From Motiliproteus sp. SC1-56 (lineage in GTDB: Bacteria; Pseudomonadota; Gammaproteobacteria; Pseudomonadales; Balneatricaceae), in assembly GCF_017309075.1 (NCBI RefSeq), contig NZ_JAEMGS010000002.1, positions 124,001 through 188,000 on the forward strand: a DNA stretch of 64,000 nucleotides. Direction: 5' to 3'. The notes under the pieces are model-generated. The model did no database searches. It was not told where the DNA came from and saw only the letters and a program-made list of their open reading frames with translations. Below are positions 16,115 through 25,573 of this stretch, piece after piece (the stretch's first letter is position 1; the number at the start of each line of letters is the position of its first letter). The position numbers were made by a program, and so were the translations under genes.

Positions 16115-17644
16115 TTAGAATGTGCGGTTGTAGGCAATGGCCACGCGGTTTTCCGAAAACGCTCGTCTGGGGTCCGACGAATCCCGCTCGTTGTGGCGAA
16201 TCGTCAAGCTAAGCCCGCTTTCGGGAGTCAGTTTTTTTGTGCCGATGAACACCACTGCACGCTGGTAGTCTGTGGGTAGCCCCAGGGTTTCTATACGTGT
16301 CCAGGTAAACTGAACCGTGGTTTTCGTGCGGCCGCTGAGACGCAGTGTCCAAGCGATATTCGTACCGCTGTCACGTTCTTTGGATACCTGCTGCTGGAGT
16401 TCGCGGTCGCGTTGAAACAGGCCAAGATTAAGCGTTGTCTTGCTGACTTTTATGACCAAGTTGGCGTTGGTGCTTTCTTGAATAAAGCGGTCTTCACGAA
16501 GTGTCGGCAGCGGGGCTCCAACAACAAAAACCTGCTCGTCGGGGCCAGGCAATACGGCTTCCCCACTCTCGACCAGCCTGCATTCTGATAGCAAAAAATC
16601 GTCTCCGGCTGGGCAAATCAGCGCCCCGGCGGGCGTAAATTGTAGAAATTCCTGGCGGGTGCTGCTGACGCTCTCCGAGTGCCTCAGCGACCAAGTTGTA
16701 TGACGCCGTCTGTGAGTCAACGTGAAACCACGATCGTTGGTACCGAGCAGCCGGCTGTTATAGTTGATATCAAGCGTGGTGCGGGCATTGGGGTGTAACA
16801 ACAGTTGTGCGCCCCAAAAGTCACCGACTCCGGCATCTTCATCTGTCGGGTCGTCCAGATGGTTATCAACGTATCCGTAACGCAAGCGCCCCTCGGTTTT
16901 AGGGCTGATGCGATAGCCTATCGTTGCGTCGTAGGTCTCCGTTTGTTGTGTCAGGGATCGATCCGGATCAGCCCTGCGGTGTTCGGCGCTGATTGACCAG
17001 CTAAAAGGTGTTTTTCCGGCCGCGGTTTCTACAAAAGCGCGTATACCGTACCCGCTACTGTCATCGCCGAGGTTGTTGTAACCAACGGTATTGACGGTCG
17101 TATCAATACCCACCGTGGTCTTGGCTCCCAGCGGAGTATCCAGCCGACGGCGCCAGCTGGGCTGGAGGTCAAAGACCCAGGTGTCGGTGAAATTTCCAGG
17201 ATCCAGCAAGTTGTCGCCGGTGTTGGCGCTGCGTCTGTCTATCAGTTGCTGGGTGTAGCGCGCATTTGCATCCAGAAATAGGCTGTCTTCGATAATTTCG
17301 GACTCGCTTGAGAGGCTGAGTCTGTGATTCACCTGGTCGCTGGTTAGCGTGGACAGATAGTCCACATATTGCATTTGGTAGTTTAGGGCGAGATTAACCC
17401 GGTTGCCCTGGCGAGTCAGGGTCGCCCCAGGGGTTATTTCGGTAATGAATTCGCTTGAGCCGTCACTTGTATTAAGCCTGAAATTATCGGTAAAGCTTTG
17501 GGTTAGGTTTAGTGTTGGGGTTAATCTCCAGTCGGGGGCGGCGAAAACCGGTTGCGAATTAGGGAGCGTCAGCAGCAACGAACTCAAGAGAACGGCTTTC
17601 CGAGAGTGCGCGTAGTTAGTTTGTCGACGCGTGGTAATAACCAT
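16115..17644 (-). CDS. PEP-CTERM system-associated outer-membrane beta-barrel protein (TIGR03016-like)
   Basis: 509 residues from ATG 17644, chosen for AAAGGA 5 nt upstream; a TTG 18 nt further up is less likely. A signal peptide (AVLLSSLLLTLPNSQPVFA) is followed by repeated amphipathic strands such as TLNLTQSFTDNFRLN and LRYGYVDNHLDD, and the chain ends in a terminal aromatic (YNRTF) typical of Omp85-inserted barrels. Length and position match the TIGR03016 family of XrtA loci. It probably forms the outer-membrane pore or scaffold for the exopolysaccharide. The start overlaps the end of the tyrosine kinase gene by 29 bp. Confidence 0.85.
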   Translation of the reverse strand: MVITTRRQTNYAHSRKAVLLSSLLLTLPNSQPVFAAPDWRLTPTLNLTQSFTDNFRLNTSDGSSEFITEITPGATLTRQGNRVNLALNYQMQYVDYLSTLTSDQVNHRLSLSSESEIIEDSLFLDANARYTQQLIDRRSANTGDNLLDPGNFTDTWVFDLQPSWRRRLDTPLGAKTTVGIDTTVNTVGYNNLGDDSSGYGIRAFVETAAGKTPFSWSISAEHRRADPDRSLTQQTETYDATIGYRISPKTEGRLRYGYVDNHLDDPTDEDAGVGDFWGAQLLLHPNARTTLDINYNSRLLGTNDRGFTLTHRRRHTTWSLRHSESVSSTRQEFLQFTPAGALICPAGDDFLLSECRLVESGEAVLPGPDEQVFVVGAPLPTLREDRFIQESTNANLVIKVSKTTLNLGLFQRDRELQQQVSKERDSGTNIAWTLRLSGRTKTTVQFTWTRIETLGLPTDYQRAVVFIGTKKLTPESGLSLTIRHNERDSSDPRRAFSENRVAIAYNRTF

Positions 17645-18536
17645 AGTAATCCTTTCTACCAATCTTCGCCTTATTCAGAATTAGCCCGACCTTTGTATTA
17701 GGCCCAAGAAGGTTAAGTGACTGCTCGACCTGTTTTTGCGTGGTCCGCAGCTCTTCCACCACCAGAACCGCCTGACCGGTCATCTGTGCGATGATCTTGG
17801 TTTCGCTGGCACCTTGCAGGGGCGACGAGTCGAACACGACAACCCGGTCGCTATAGCGTGTGGAAAGCTCTTCCATAAACGTTGCCATCTTGGCGCTTGC
17901 CACCATTTCGTTGGAATGGTGGTAACGACCGCCTGCGGTAACTACCCGCAAATTGGGAATGTTGGTGTTAAGGAAAATATCCTCCACCGAGACTTCCCCC
18001 TTTAGATAATCCATCAGTCCGGGGAGTGATGCATCCAGCCCAAGCCGCTCTCCAAGCTGGGGCTTAATTACGTCAGCGTCAACCAACAGCACCTGACGAT
18101 CATGCTCAAGGGCCATGCTGATCGCGAGGTTAATGGCGTTAAACGTTTTACCTTCTCCGGGGAAGGAGCTGGTAACCATGATCAGGTTCGCGTTATCCGC
18201 TCTTTGGGGCCCAAATGCATTGTTTAGCAGGGGGCGCTTGATATATCGGTATTCTTCCTTGATCTGGCTGAAGTTTTCCGAGGGGTTGACCATGCCCATT
18301 CGCTCCAGGCGCTTCAGATCAATGGTGCACTGACGGGAAGGCTGGCGTTCGGGGCCAGACCAACTACCGTTGTCTTCAGCCGCTTTTGGCTCAGCGAACG
18401 AATGCGCCTGGTTTTTTGCCGGTAGCTCCTGCTGGGCTTTGAGGGAGGGCGCCTCTTGAGAGCCTCCCGGGATTTTTCTTTGCTTTGCTTCTTCCAGTTG
18501 ACGCTGTTTCTCAAGCGCGCGCTCGATAGTACTCAT
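17616..18536 (-). CDS. XrtA-associated tyrosine autokinase (CpsD/BY-kinase)
   Basis: 306 residues. The N-terminal 100 residues are charged and Gln-rich. The BY-kinase core then has Walker A TSSFPGEGKTFNAINLA, Walker A' VLLVDADVIKP and Walker B RVVVFDSSPLQ. A Tyr cluster at the very C-terminus (KDYYGYYHASTN) is the expected autophosphorylation site. The partner is the chain-length protein encoded just upstream; their interaction controls exopolysaccharide length and export in related systems. Confidence 0.9.
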   Translation of the reverse strand: MSTIERALEKQRQLEEAKQRKIPGGSQEAPSLKAQQELPAKNQAHSFAEPKAAEDNGSWSGPERQPSRQCTIDLKRLERMGMVNPSENFSQIKEEYRYIKRPLLNNAFGPQRADNANLIMVTSSFPGEGKTFNAINLAISMALEHDRQVLLVDADVIKPQLGERLGLDASLPGLMDYLKGEVSVEDIFLNTNIPNLRVVTAGGRYHHSNEMVASAKMATFMEELSTRYSDRVVVFDSSPLQGASETKIIAQMTGQAVLVVEELRTTQKQVEQSLNLLGPNTKVGLILNKAKIGRKDYYGYYHASTN

Positions 18537-18565
18537 GATCCCTCACTTAACAGGCTGGATAGCTT

Positions 18566-20206
18566 TCAGGCATTGCTCGCCGGACTTGGTGCGGACTTCA
18601 GGCTGAGCTCTGCGGGCAGATCAGGTATAAGGTTTATCACAGCCTGATTTATTTCCGGGAAAAACTGTATCGCCATTAACGCCAAGTAAGCTGACAACAG
18701 TATCGCGCTAAGTGCGATGAACCAGACCACGTGGCGGCGCTTCTTTGAAACGATATCGGGTGAGGCAACCAAGGTAACAACACCCAGCACAGGGAAGCCG
18801 GTTATGGTTTGCAGCTGATTGGAACTGAAGAAAACGGGCCGGGCCTGACTGGCAAAAAAACCACCTCCCAAGCCCGCTAACAGGCCGCTGATCAAAACGA
18901 ACGAAAGCAGCTTGGGGCGGTCCGGGCCCGCAGGAGACGTCGGGGTACGGGGCGGCTCAATGATCCTGAACTGAAAGCTGTCCGCGGTTGCGTCTGCGTC
19001 CTGGGAAATCCGGGCCTGTTCCCTGCGGCTGAGCAGGTCGTTGTATTTTGATTGGGTGATCCCGTAGCCCCTTTCCAGCTGCTTAAGCTGCGCTTCGATC
19101 TCGGGGATAGTGTTGACCTTGCTTTCGAGATCCGCGAGCTGTTGCTGGTAGTCGCTTAGCCGTACCCGGAGTGACTGCACCAGCGTCTCTTCGTTAGCCA
19201 GTGAAATCTTGAGCTGCTGGTACACCGGGTTTTGGTCGACCGAGGGGCCAGCGCTGACTGAATCGCCCAAATTGCTCAGGCGCGCCTGCAACTCGGCGTC
19301 GCGTTCGGCGATCAGGCTGTCCAGCATCTCTTGCCCCTGACGAATATCTGGGTGCCGGTCGGTATATTTAAGCCGGAGCTCGTCGAGCATGGATTCCAAC
19401 GCCTTTATGCGCTCATCGTATACCGTGCGCACCTCAACGTCCGGCCGCCCGTAGCCTTCGCTCAGGATGCCGAAAGTCGGTATTTCACCTTTGATTTGTT
19501 GCTGTAGGGAGCGTCTCCGTGTTTCGGCTTCACGCAGGTCCAACTGGATGTTTCGAATACGGCCTTGAAGGGCCTGTATTTTGCCGTAAAAGTCCTGATT
19601 GCTACTCATCAGGTGGTAATTTTCCTTTTTAAACTCCTTCAGCTCATTATCGGCCGCTTCCAGACGACGCTGGTACTCGGCGATTTGACGGTCGAGAAAG
19701 TCCGCCGCCGAGCTGGTGTCATCGCGCTTATCCCCGAGCGTATTCTCCACCAGCGAGGTCAGCGTCGCTTGAACCACATTTTTGGCTTGGTCTGGCGAGT
19801 TGCTGTGGTAGGAGATGGTATAGATATTTTCCCGGCCGGCTCGTTTGAGCGAGAGGTCAGATGCCAGTTTATCGATGAAAGCGTCAAACTCGGAAGTGGT
19901 GTTGGAGTGAATATCGAGGTCTGCCAAGCGGGCGATGTTCTCAAGGTTAGGCCTTGTGAAGAGAGTTTTGACCATCAGCCTCACTTGTTGCTCGGGGTTG
20001 GTCTGTATAGTTAGTCCGCGAAGTAGCGGTGCCAGAAGTGACTGGGTATCGACATGGACCTTGGCGCTGGCTTCGTAGCGGTCTTCGAGTTTGAGAACAA
20101 ACAGCCAGCCGAGCAGACAGACCGTCCAGGCGACTAGGAGCACAATCCACTTGCTGACCCAAATTCCTTTTAAATAAACGACCAACTGGTCGATGACATC
20201 CTGCAT
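18566..20206 (-). CDS. XrtA system polysaccharide chain-length determinant (Wzz/PCP family)
   Basis: 546 residues. Two membrane segments (about residues 18-38 and 495-515) flank a long periplasmic part with coiled coils (DRQIAEYQRRLEAADNELKEF). It ends in the proline-rich PPRTPTSPAGPDRPK motif before a further hydrophobic segment at about 425-445, typical of polysaccharide co-polymerases. It pairs with the tyrosine autokinase downstream (29-bp gap) and the export lipoprotein upstream (24-bp gap). Confidence 0.9.
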   Translation of the reverse strand: MQDVIDQLVVYLKGIWVSKWIVLLVAWTVCLLGWLFVLKLEDRYEASAKVHVDTQSLLAPLLRGLTIQTNPEQQVRLMVKTLFTRPNLENIARLADLDIHSNTTSEFDAFIDKLASDLSLKRAGRENIYTISYHSNSPDQAKNVVQATLTSLVENTLGDKRDDTSSAADFLDRQIAEYQRRLEAADNELKEFKKENYHLMSSNQDFYGKIQALQGRIRNIQLDLREAETRRRSLQQQIKGEIPTFGILSEGYGRPDVEVRTVYDERIKALESMLDELRLKYTDRHPDIRQGQEMLDSLIAERDAELQARLSNLGDSVSAGPSVDQNPVYQQLKISLANEETLVQSLRVRLSDYQQQLADLESKVNTIPEIEAQLKQLERGYGITQSKYNDLLSRREQARISQDADATADSFQFRIIEPPRTPTSPAGPDRPKLLSFVLISGLLAGLGGGFFASQARPVFFSSNQLQTITGFPVLGVVTLVASPDIVSKKRRHVVWFIALSAILLSAYLALMAIQFFPEINQAVINLIPDLPAELSLKSAPSPASNA

Positions 20207-20230
20207 GGGTGACGCTCCGTTGTTGTGCGG

Positions 20231-20881
20231 TTAAAACCAGGCCTCGGGAATAATGATGATATCGCCGGGTAGGAGATCAGCGTTGGCGGAGATGTCTCCG
20301 TCGCTCAGCAGGTCGTCGATCCGAACTCCGTACTGCTGCTGCTCACCGTCAACAATGCGTACTACGCTGGCGCGGTTGCCGCTGGCGAACTCGGTCAACC
20401 CACCCACCGCAATCATTACATCCAGCAAGGTCATGTCCTCCTGGTAAGGAAGTGCTTTAGGCTCGCTGGCCTCGCCGACAATTCGGACCTGCTCAGAGAA
20501 GGGGCCTTGAAATTGATCGACCTGGACGGTGACGATCGGCTCCTTGACGTAAACGCTCAGCTTTTCTTCTACCAGCCGCGCGACTTCTGTGGGAGTTAGC
20601 CCGCTGACCGGGATGTCCTCCACCAAAGGGGTGGTGACCATGCCATCGGGACGCACGGTGACGGAACCGGAAACCTCAGGGTTACGCCAGACGAAAATGT
20701 TCAGGTCGTCCCCGGGGCCTACGAGGTAACGGTATTGGTCTGGATCGGTGGTAAAGGGTTGTTTGGGAACAGAGGCCGGTAACGGGGGGTAGGAGAAGTT
20801 ATTGGTGCAACCGTTCAATAGGGCTATGAGAACAATTCCTAGCATCGTTCCCGTCAAACGGTCGGCTGGCAATCCTTTCAT
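20231..20881 (-). CDS. XrtA/PEP-CTERM system exopolysaccharide export lipoprotein (Wza-like)
   Basis: 216 residues. Lipoprotein signal with lipobox LLNGC at about residue 25, then a polysaccharide export domain (YLVGPGDDLNIFVWRNPEVSGSVTVRPDG) and SLBB-type repeats (VRIVGEASEPKALPYQ), ending in DLLPGDIIIIPEAWF. It is shorter than Wza and lacks the C-terminal trans-membrane helix, as usual for the XrtA version; the TIGR03016-like barrel probably completes the pore. It is first in the five-gene minus-strand operon that runs to 15089. Confidence 0.92.
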   Translation of the reverse strand: MKGLPADRLTGTMLGIVLIALLNGCTNNFSYPPLPASVPKQPFTTDPDQYRYLVGPGDDLNIFVWRNPEVSGSVTVRPDGMVTTPLVEDIPVSGLTPTEVARLVEEKLSVYVKEPIVTVQVDQFQGPFSEQVRIVGEASEPKALPYQEDMTLLDVMIAVGGLTEFASGNRASVVRIVDGEQQQYGVRIDDLLSDGDISANADLLPGDIIIIPEAWF

Positions 20882-21103
20882 CGTGTGCGCTCTCCAAATT
20901 CTAATGAAGACGTTCTTTTCTTCCCTGAACTAGCATAGCAACAACTGGGGAAACGCGAGGCAAGAATTTGTTTTGTTGAGATTTTGAAGGTATTGGAGAA
21001 TGCAGTTAGAGGTGTGGGCGTTGACCTTGACTAAGTAGGCCCGAAGATAAACAAGGCAGAGCTTTCCGACACGGTGTCTCGGCTGGGGCATCCTGCTTGA
21101 AAA

Positions 21104-21139
21104 CGCCCTTGCGGCTTCCGAGCCGCTGTTCGTAGGGCG
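21104..21139 (-). terminator. Two-tier hairpin downstream of cbtA, possible terminator
   Basis: An outer pairing CGCCCT/AGGGCG encloses an inner 6-bp stem with a 4-nt loop (GCGGCT, CGGA, AGCCGC, read on the minus strand). It lies 44 bp past the cbtA stop. No T-run follows, so termination is uncertain. The rest of the 300-bp gap 20882-21182 shows no gene. Confidence 0.4.
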
Positions 21140-21182
21140 TCGAAAGTATCCGAAAATGGGCTCGTCCGTGAGCCTGAAAGAA

Positions 21183-21932
21183 TCAGCGTGCCGCATCCGG
21201 TTCTGGGAGGTCGCTGCAAGGAGGGCGGCCCCGCTGGCACATGTAGGCGCATATAAGTCCCAGAAGCAGCCAGAAAAGCAGGTTGCTTAGTGTGGCGGCG
21301 GTAAAGTAGCCAGCCTCGAGGTGGTTTAGCATACGGCTGTCTGCAGGGTGCAGTGCGGGCGCAGCGCTGTTTACGTCGTAAAAAAATGTCAGCGCCTGCG
21401 GAGTGGCAAGTAGCAGCAGACCGATCAGTCGCGCCCCACGTTTGGTATAGGCGAAGAGTAGCAATCCGCCCGCGGCGCTGAAAACCAGTAGCAGCCAGGC
21501 GAACTGTCGAGGCAGCACTGAATGCTGGGCAAGGTGTTGCGTAACCGGGGTTTCCGGCGGCAGTAGCATCGAGGGCAGCAGAAAACAGGCGAGAAAGCCG
21601 CCGCCCCCCCACAGGAGCCCCTTGAAAAGATCAGTCCGCGAGCGGCCCGAATAGTAATCGTGCCAAGTCATGCCGGCGAGCAGGATTAGCGCCAAGCCAA
21701 GGGCGATGCTCACGTTGCTGAAGAGGGTTCCCACGAGGCGCGCATTGGGATCGGTAGGGGGGGCGGCCGGCAGGCTGTGCGGTGCGGGAAACTGAACCAC
21801 GATGCCCGAGTTGTTCAGCATTGCCTCTCCCTCAAGCAATAGGGGGACTACTTCAATTTGCTGAATCAGCGTGGTCAGGGAGCCGCAGCACAGGCCCGCG
21901 AGGAGGGCATTGAATAGCAAGCGTCTCAGCAT
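21183..21932 (-). CDS. cbtA: CbtA family cobalt transporter subunit
   Basis: 249 residues from ATG 21932, 4 bp after the cbtB stop. The start MLRRLLFNALLAGLCCG and VVPLLLEGE match the CbtA opening. Several membrane segments follow (SNVSIALGLALILLAGMTW, LLLLATPQALTFFYDV, LLFWLLLGLICAYM). CbtA with CbtB forms a predicted cobalt importer usually tied to B12 synthesis. A longer frame upstream overlaps cbtB and was not used. Confidence 0.85.
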   Translation of the reverse strand: MLRRLLFNALLAGLCCGSLTTLIQQIEVVPLLLEGEAMLNNSGIVVQFPAPHSLPAAPPTDPNARLVGTLFSNVSIALGLALILLAGMTWHDYYSGRSRTDLFKGLLWGGGGFLACFLLPSMLLPPETPVTQHLAQHSVLPRQFAWLLLVFSAAGGLLLFAYTKRGARLIGLLLLATPQALTFFYDVNSAAPALHPADSRMLNHLEAGYFTAATLSNLLFWLLLGLICAYMCQRGRPPCSDLPEPDAAR

Positions 21933-21936
21933 GTGA

Positions 21937-22113
21937 TCAGTGACAGGGAATGCCAAGGGCGTGGCGGACGTCGTGGCTGGTACTGTGGATCGCGTTAAGC
22001 GGCGTGAAGCCGGTGAGCAGCACCAGAACAAGCCCGAGTCCGGCTAGGGTGAGCAGCGACTTTTTGGAAGGCTGGTTTCTACCAGAACAAGAATCCCGGG
22101 GGGAGGTTCGCAT
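21937..22113 (-). CDS. cbtB: CbtB family cobalt transporter subunit
   Basis: 58-residue protein: a short basic N-terminus, one membrane helix (SLLTLAGLGLVLVLLTGF) and the diagnostic His-rich tail HSTSHDVRHALGIPCH. The C-terminal histidines and Cys are thought to bind the metal in this family. The ATG at 22113 has AAGGA 8 nt upstream. It directly precedes cbtA. No cobalamin riboswitch fits in the roughly 110 bp between this start and the metG stop. Confidence 0.88.
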   Translation of the reverse strand: MRTSPRDSCSGRNQPSKKSLLTLAGLGLVLVLLTGFTPLNAIHSTSHDVRHALGIPCH

Positions 22114-22192
22114 CGACTACGTCCTTGATCAGTTCGATGCGTTTCAGTTTGCCGTAACCCAGAGTCTTTAGCAATCTCCGGGGCTCGTTTAT

Positions 22193-22212
22193 GCCCGCCG
22201 AACCCGGCGGGC
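22193..22212 (-). terminator. Hairpin after metG
   Basis: GCCCGCC / GGCGGGC, 7-bp stem with a 6-nt loop, starting 9 bp past the metG stop. It lacks a clear T-run, so it may only attenuate read-through into cbtB. Confidence 0.5.
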
Positions 22213-22220
22213 AGTCCTTG

Positions 22221-24254
22221 TCAGCAGACCCGCATGCCCGGTTGGGCGCCGGCGTGGGGTTCCAGCAACCAGATCTCTTCGCCACCCGGCCCTGCGGCCA
22301 GCACCATTCCTTCGGACATCCCGAACTTCATTTTGCGCGGGGCGAGGTTGGCCACCATCACGGTGAGCTTGCCTTCGAGGTCCTCGGGGCGGTAGGCGGT
22401 TTTGATGCCGGCGAACACGTTACGGGTCTCGCCGCCCAGATCAAGAGTCAGCTGCAGCAGCTTGTCGGCGCCCTTGACGTGCTGCGCCTTGGCGATGCGG
22501 GCGATGCGCAGGTCAACCTTGGCGAAGTCAGGGAAGGTGATCTCCTCGGCGATAGGCTCCTTAACGAGGGGGCTTTCGACCGCGGGGGCGGCGGGCGACG
22601 CCTCGGCCAGCGCCTCGCGAGAGGCGTCCAGCATGGCCTCGATTTGGGCGCTTTCAACGCGGGTCATCAGGGGCTTGAATTTATTGATACGATGACCCAG
22701 CAGGACCCGTCCGCAGGCTTCCCAGTCCAGGCTGTCGTTGAGGAAGGCTTCGGCTTTGGCGGTCATCGCCGGCAGCACCGGTTTGAGGTAGACCATCAGC
22801 AGGCGGAACAGGTTGATGCCCACGGAGCAGATGGCTTGCACCTCCTGTTCGCGGCCTTCCTGCTTGGCCAGCACCCAGGGCTCTTTCTGGTGAATGTACT
22901 CGTTGGCCTGGTCGGCCAGGGACATGATCAGGCGCATCGCCTGGCCGAATTCTCGGCGCTCGTAGAAATCTGCGATCCGCTCGCCGGCCCTGACGAATTC
23001 GTCCATCAGTCCGGGTTCGGCGCACTGCTCGGCCAGTTCACCGTCAAACTTTTTGGTGATGAAACCGGCGCTGCGACTGGCGATGTTGACCACCTTGCCG
23101 ATCAGATCGGAATTGACCCGCAGCACGAAGTCGTCAAGGTTCAGGTCCAGGTCTTCGACCCGGCTGTTGAGCTTGGCGGCGAAGTAGTAGCGCAGGTACT
23201 CGGGGTCCAGGTGCTCTAAGTAGGTGCTGGCCTTGATAAAGGTGCCCCGGGACTTGGACATCTTCTTGCCGTTCACGGTCAGAAACCCGTGGGCATTGAC
23301 GGCCGTGGGCGTGCGGAAGTTCGCGCAGTCCAGCATGGCCGGCCAGAAAAGGGCGTGGAAATTAATGATGTCCTTGCCGATAAAGTGGTACAGCTCGGTG
23401 TCGGAGCCTTTCTGCCAGTATTCGTCGAAGTCCAGCGTCGGGTCCTGCTGGCAGAGGTTCTTGAAGCTCGCCATATAGCCGATGGGGGCGTCCAGCCAGA
23501 CGTAGAAGTACTTGCCGGGTTCGCCAGGAATTTCAAACCCGAAATAGGGGGCATCACGGCTGATATCCCACTCCTGCAGGCCAACGTCGAGCCACTCGGC
23601 CAGTTTGTTGGCGATCTCCTCCTGCAGGGTGCCGCTACGGGTCCACTGGCGCAGCATCTCGGTGAAATCGGGCAGCTTGAAGAAAAAGTGGGTCGACTCC
23701 TTGTCCACCGGTTTGGCCCCGGAAATGGCCGAGCGGGCGTCGATTAGCTCCGAGGGGCTGTAGGTGGCGCCACAGGCCTCGCAGTTGTCGCCGTACTGGT
23801 CCTCGGCTTTGCACTTGGGGCAGGTGCCCTTGATAAAACGATCGGCGAGAAACAGCTGTTTCTCGGGGTCGAAAGCCTGGGTGATGGTGCGGGTGGAGAT
23901 ATGGCCGGCTTCCTTGCAGCGCTGATAAATCAGTTCCGCCAGCTCGCGGTTCTCCGGCGAGTGGGTGGAGTAATAGTTGTCGAAGCCCACCAGAAACGCG
24001 GCGAAATCCTGCTGGTGCTCGGCGCTGACGTTGGCGATCAGCTCCTCGGAACTGATGCCCTGCTGCTCTGCCTTGAGCATGATAGCAGTGCCGTGGGCGT
24101 CGTCCGCGCAGACGTAAGTGCAGGTTTCCCCCCGGGATTTCTGAAAGCGAACCCAGATATCGGTCTGGATGTACTCCAGCAGGTGGCCGAGGTGGATGGA
24201 GCCGTTGGCGTAGGGCAGGGCGCTGGTGACGAGAATCTTGCGGGGTGAAGACAT
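22221..24254 (-). CDS. metG: Methionyl-tRNA synthetase
   Basis: 677 residues. Class I motifs are present: HIGH-like HLGH at about residue 22 and KKMSKSRG at about 335. A four-Cys zinc knuckle ([18 protein letters not shown]) lies near 145-162. The C-terminal 110 residues form the EMAP/Trbp111-type tRNA-binding dimerisation domain ([23 protein letters not shown]). Full length for the long bacterial form. It is divergent from trmA with a 155-bp gap. Confidence 0.97.
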   Translation of the reverse strand: MSSPRKILVTSALPYANGSIHLGHLLEYIQTDIWVRFQKSRGETCTYVCADDAHGTAIMLKAEQQGISSEELIANVSAEHQQDFAAFLVGFDNYYSTHSPENRELAELIYQRCKEAGHISTRTITQAFDPEKQLFLADRFIKGTCPKCKAEDQYGDNCEACGATYSPSELIDARSAISGAKPVDKESTHFFFKLPDFTEMLRQWTRSGTLQEEIANKLAEWLDVGLQEWDISRDAPYFGFEIPGEPGKYFYVWLDAPIGYMASFKNLCQQDPTLDFDEYWQKGSDTELYHFIGKDIINFHALFWPAMLDCANFRTPTAVNAHGFLTVNGKKMSKSRGTFIKASTYLEHLDPEYLRYYFAAKLNSRVEDLDLNLDDFVLRVNSDLIGKVVNIASRSAGFITKKFDGELAEQCAEPGLMDEFVRAGERIADFYERREFGQAMRLIMSLADQANEYIHQKEPWVLAKQEGREQEVQAICSVGINLFRLLMVYLKPVLPAMTAKAEAFLNDSLDWEACGRVLLGHRINKFKPLMTRVESAQIEAMLDASREALAEASPAAPAVESPLVKEPIAEEITFPDFAKVDLRIARIAKAQHVKGADKLLQLTLDLGGETRNVFAGIKTAYRPEDLEGKLTVMVANLAPRKMKFGMSEGMVLAAGPGGEEIWLLEPHAGAQPGMRVC

Positions 24255-24409
24255 AGTATCGACTTTGACTACCGTTTGGGTGACAGGCGTTGAAATGATC
24301 GGAGGGGCGATTGTATACCCATCGCGCCGGTTAACAAAGGCGGGCGCCGTATTCAGGGGCCGCCCCGGCTGTTAGAATAAGCCGCTTTTTCAGCAATCCG
24401 GACCGCCGT

Positions 24410-25501
24410 ATGAATCAGGGCCGCGTTTACCCCGAACAGTACCAAGCGTTACTGGCCGAGAAGGCCGAACAACTGAAGTCCCTGCTGGGGGATTTCGAGC
24501 TGCCACCCCTTGAGGTGTTTCCTTCCCCCCCACGCCACTATCGCCTGCGGGCCGAGTTTCGGGTCTGGCACGAAGGGGATGACATCTTCTACGCGATGTT
24601 TGCCCCCGGGGACAAGCGCCAGCCGCTGCGGATTGACAGCTGCCCCATGGTCAGCGAGCGGATTGAAAACACGATGTTTGAGCTGCTGGAGGTGATTCGG
24701 GGTAACCCGGTCCTTCGGCGCAAGCTGTTCCAGGTGGATTTTCTCAGCACCCTGAGTGGGGAATTGCTGGTTACCTTGCTGTACCACCGCCCTCTGGGCG
24801 ACGACTGGCAGCAGGCGGCCCGCCCGCTGCGCGAACGCTTCGGCATCGATATCATTGGCCGCAGCCGCAAGACCAAGCTGGTGATGGATCGGGATTTTGT
24901 CGTTGAACGTTTCAAACTGGGGGAGCGCGAACTGCTTTATAAGCAGGTGGAGAACAGCTTTACCCAGCCCAACGGCGAGATCAACAGGGCCATGCTGGGC
25001 TGGGCACTGGATGCCACCGCGGGGCGGGGTGGCGATTTACTGGAGCTTTACTGCGGCAACGCCAATTTCAGCATTGCCCTGGCGCCTAACTTCCGTCGGG
25101 TGCTGGCCACCGAGTTGGCCAAAAGTTCGGTGCGGGCGGCGGAAGACAACATTCGCGCCAACGGCATTGAGAACCTCACCGTGGCCCGGCTCTCCAGCGA
25201 GGAGTTCTCCCAGGCTATGGCCAAGGTGCGGCCGTTCCGCCGCCTCCAGCACATCGACCTGGACAGCTACGCCTTCTCCACGGTGCTGGTAGATCCGCCA
25301 CGGGCGGGCTTGGACGCCGGCACCGAAGCCCTGGTGCAGCAGTATCCGGCGATAGTCTACATCTCGTGCAACCCTGAGACCCTGCGTCATAACCTGGCGG
25401 GACTGACCCAAACCCACCGTATCGCCCGCCTGGCCCTGTTCGACCAGTTCCCCTATACCGACCACAAGGAGTGCGGGGTTTTGCTGGTTCGCAACGATTA
25501 A
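24410..25501 (+). CDS. trmA: tRNA (uracil-5-)-methyltransferase TrmA
   Basis: 363 residues, normal for TrmA, which makes m5U54 in tRNA using SAM. SAM-binding LLELYCGNANFSIAL, then DPPRAGLD, nucleophile Cys in YISCNPETLRHNL and the C-terminal catalytic Glu in DHKECGVLL. No Fe-S cluster N-terminal Cys pattern is seen, which separates it from RlmD/RlmC. Confidence 0.95.
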   Translation: MNQGRVYPEQYQALLAEKAEQLKSLLGDFELPPLEVFPSPPRHYRLRAEFRVWHEGDDIFYAMFAPGDKRQPLRIDSCPMVSERIENTMFELLEVIRGNPVLRRKLFQVDFLSTLSGELLVTLLYHRPLGDDWQQAARPLRERFGIDIIGRSRKTKLVMDRDFVVERFKLGERELLYKQVENSFTQPNGEINRAMLGWALDATAGRGGDLLELYCGNANFSIALAPNFRRVLATELAKSSVRAAEDNIRANGIENLTVARLSSEEFSQAMAKVRPFRRLQHIDLDSYAFSTVLVDPPRAGLDAGTEALVQQYPAIVYISCNPETLRHNLAGLTQTHRIARLALFDQFPYTDHKECGVLLVRND

Positions 25502-25573
25502 AGTTGACGTCAGTGGTTGGTTATTGCAACTTCATCCTCATCAAGTAGAGTCAACAGCATCTTGGAGAACCCC

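Noticed and set aside
20882-21182. Gene in the gap between the export lipoprotein and cbtA
   Set aside because: Frames here are short, overlap cbtA in another frame, and lack ribosome sites or motifs; only a hairpin was kept.
22079-22174. Possible 31-codon TTG-started ORF (ends PPGFLFW) between metG and cbtB
   Set aside because: It overlaps cbtB by 35 bp, has no usable ribosome site at its start and shows no known motif; it could be a remnant, but the evidence is too thin to call a gene.
22114-22220. Cobalamin riboswitch before cbtB
   Set aside because: The gap is about half the needed length, and I could not find the B12-box pattern.
22191-23219. 342-codon plus-strand open frame opposite metG
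   Set aside because: Antisense to well-supported metG sequence; composition is the His/Gly/Gln-rich pattern of a mirror frame.
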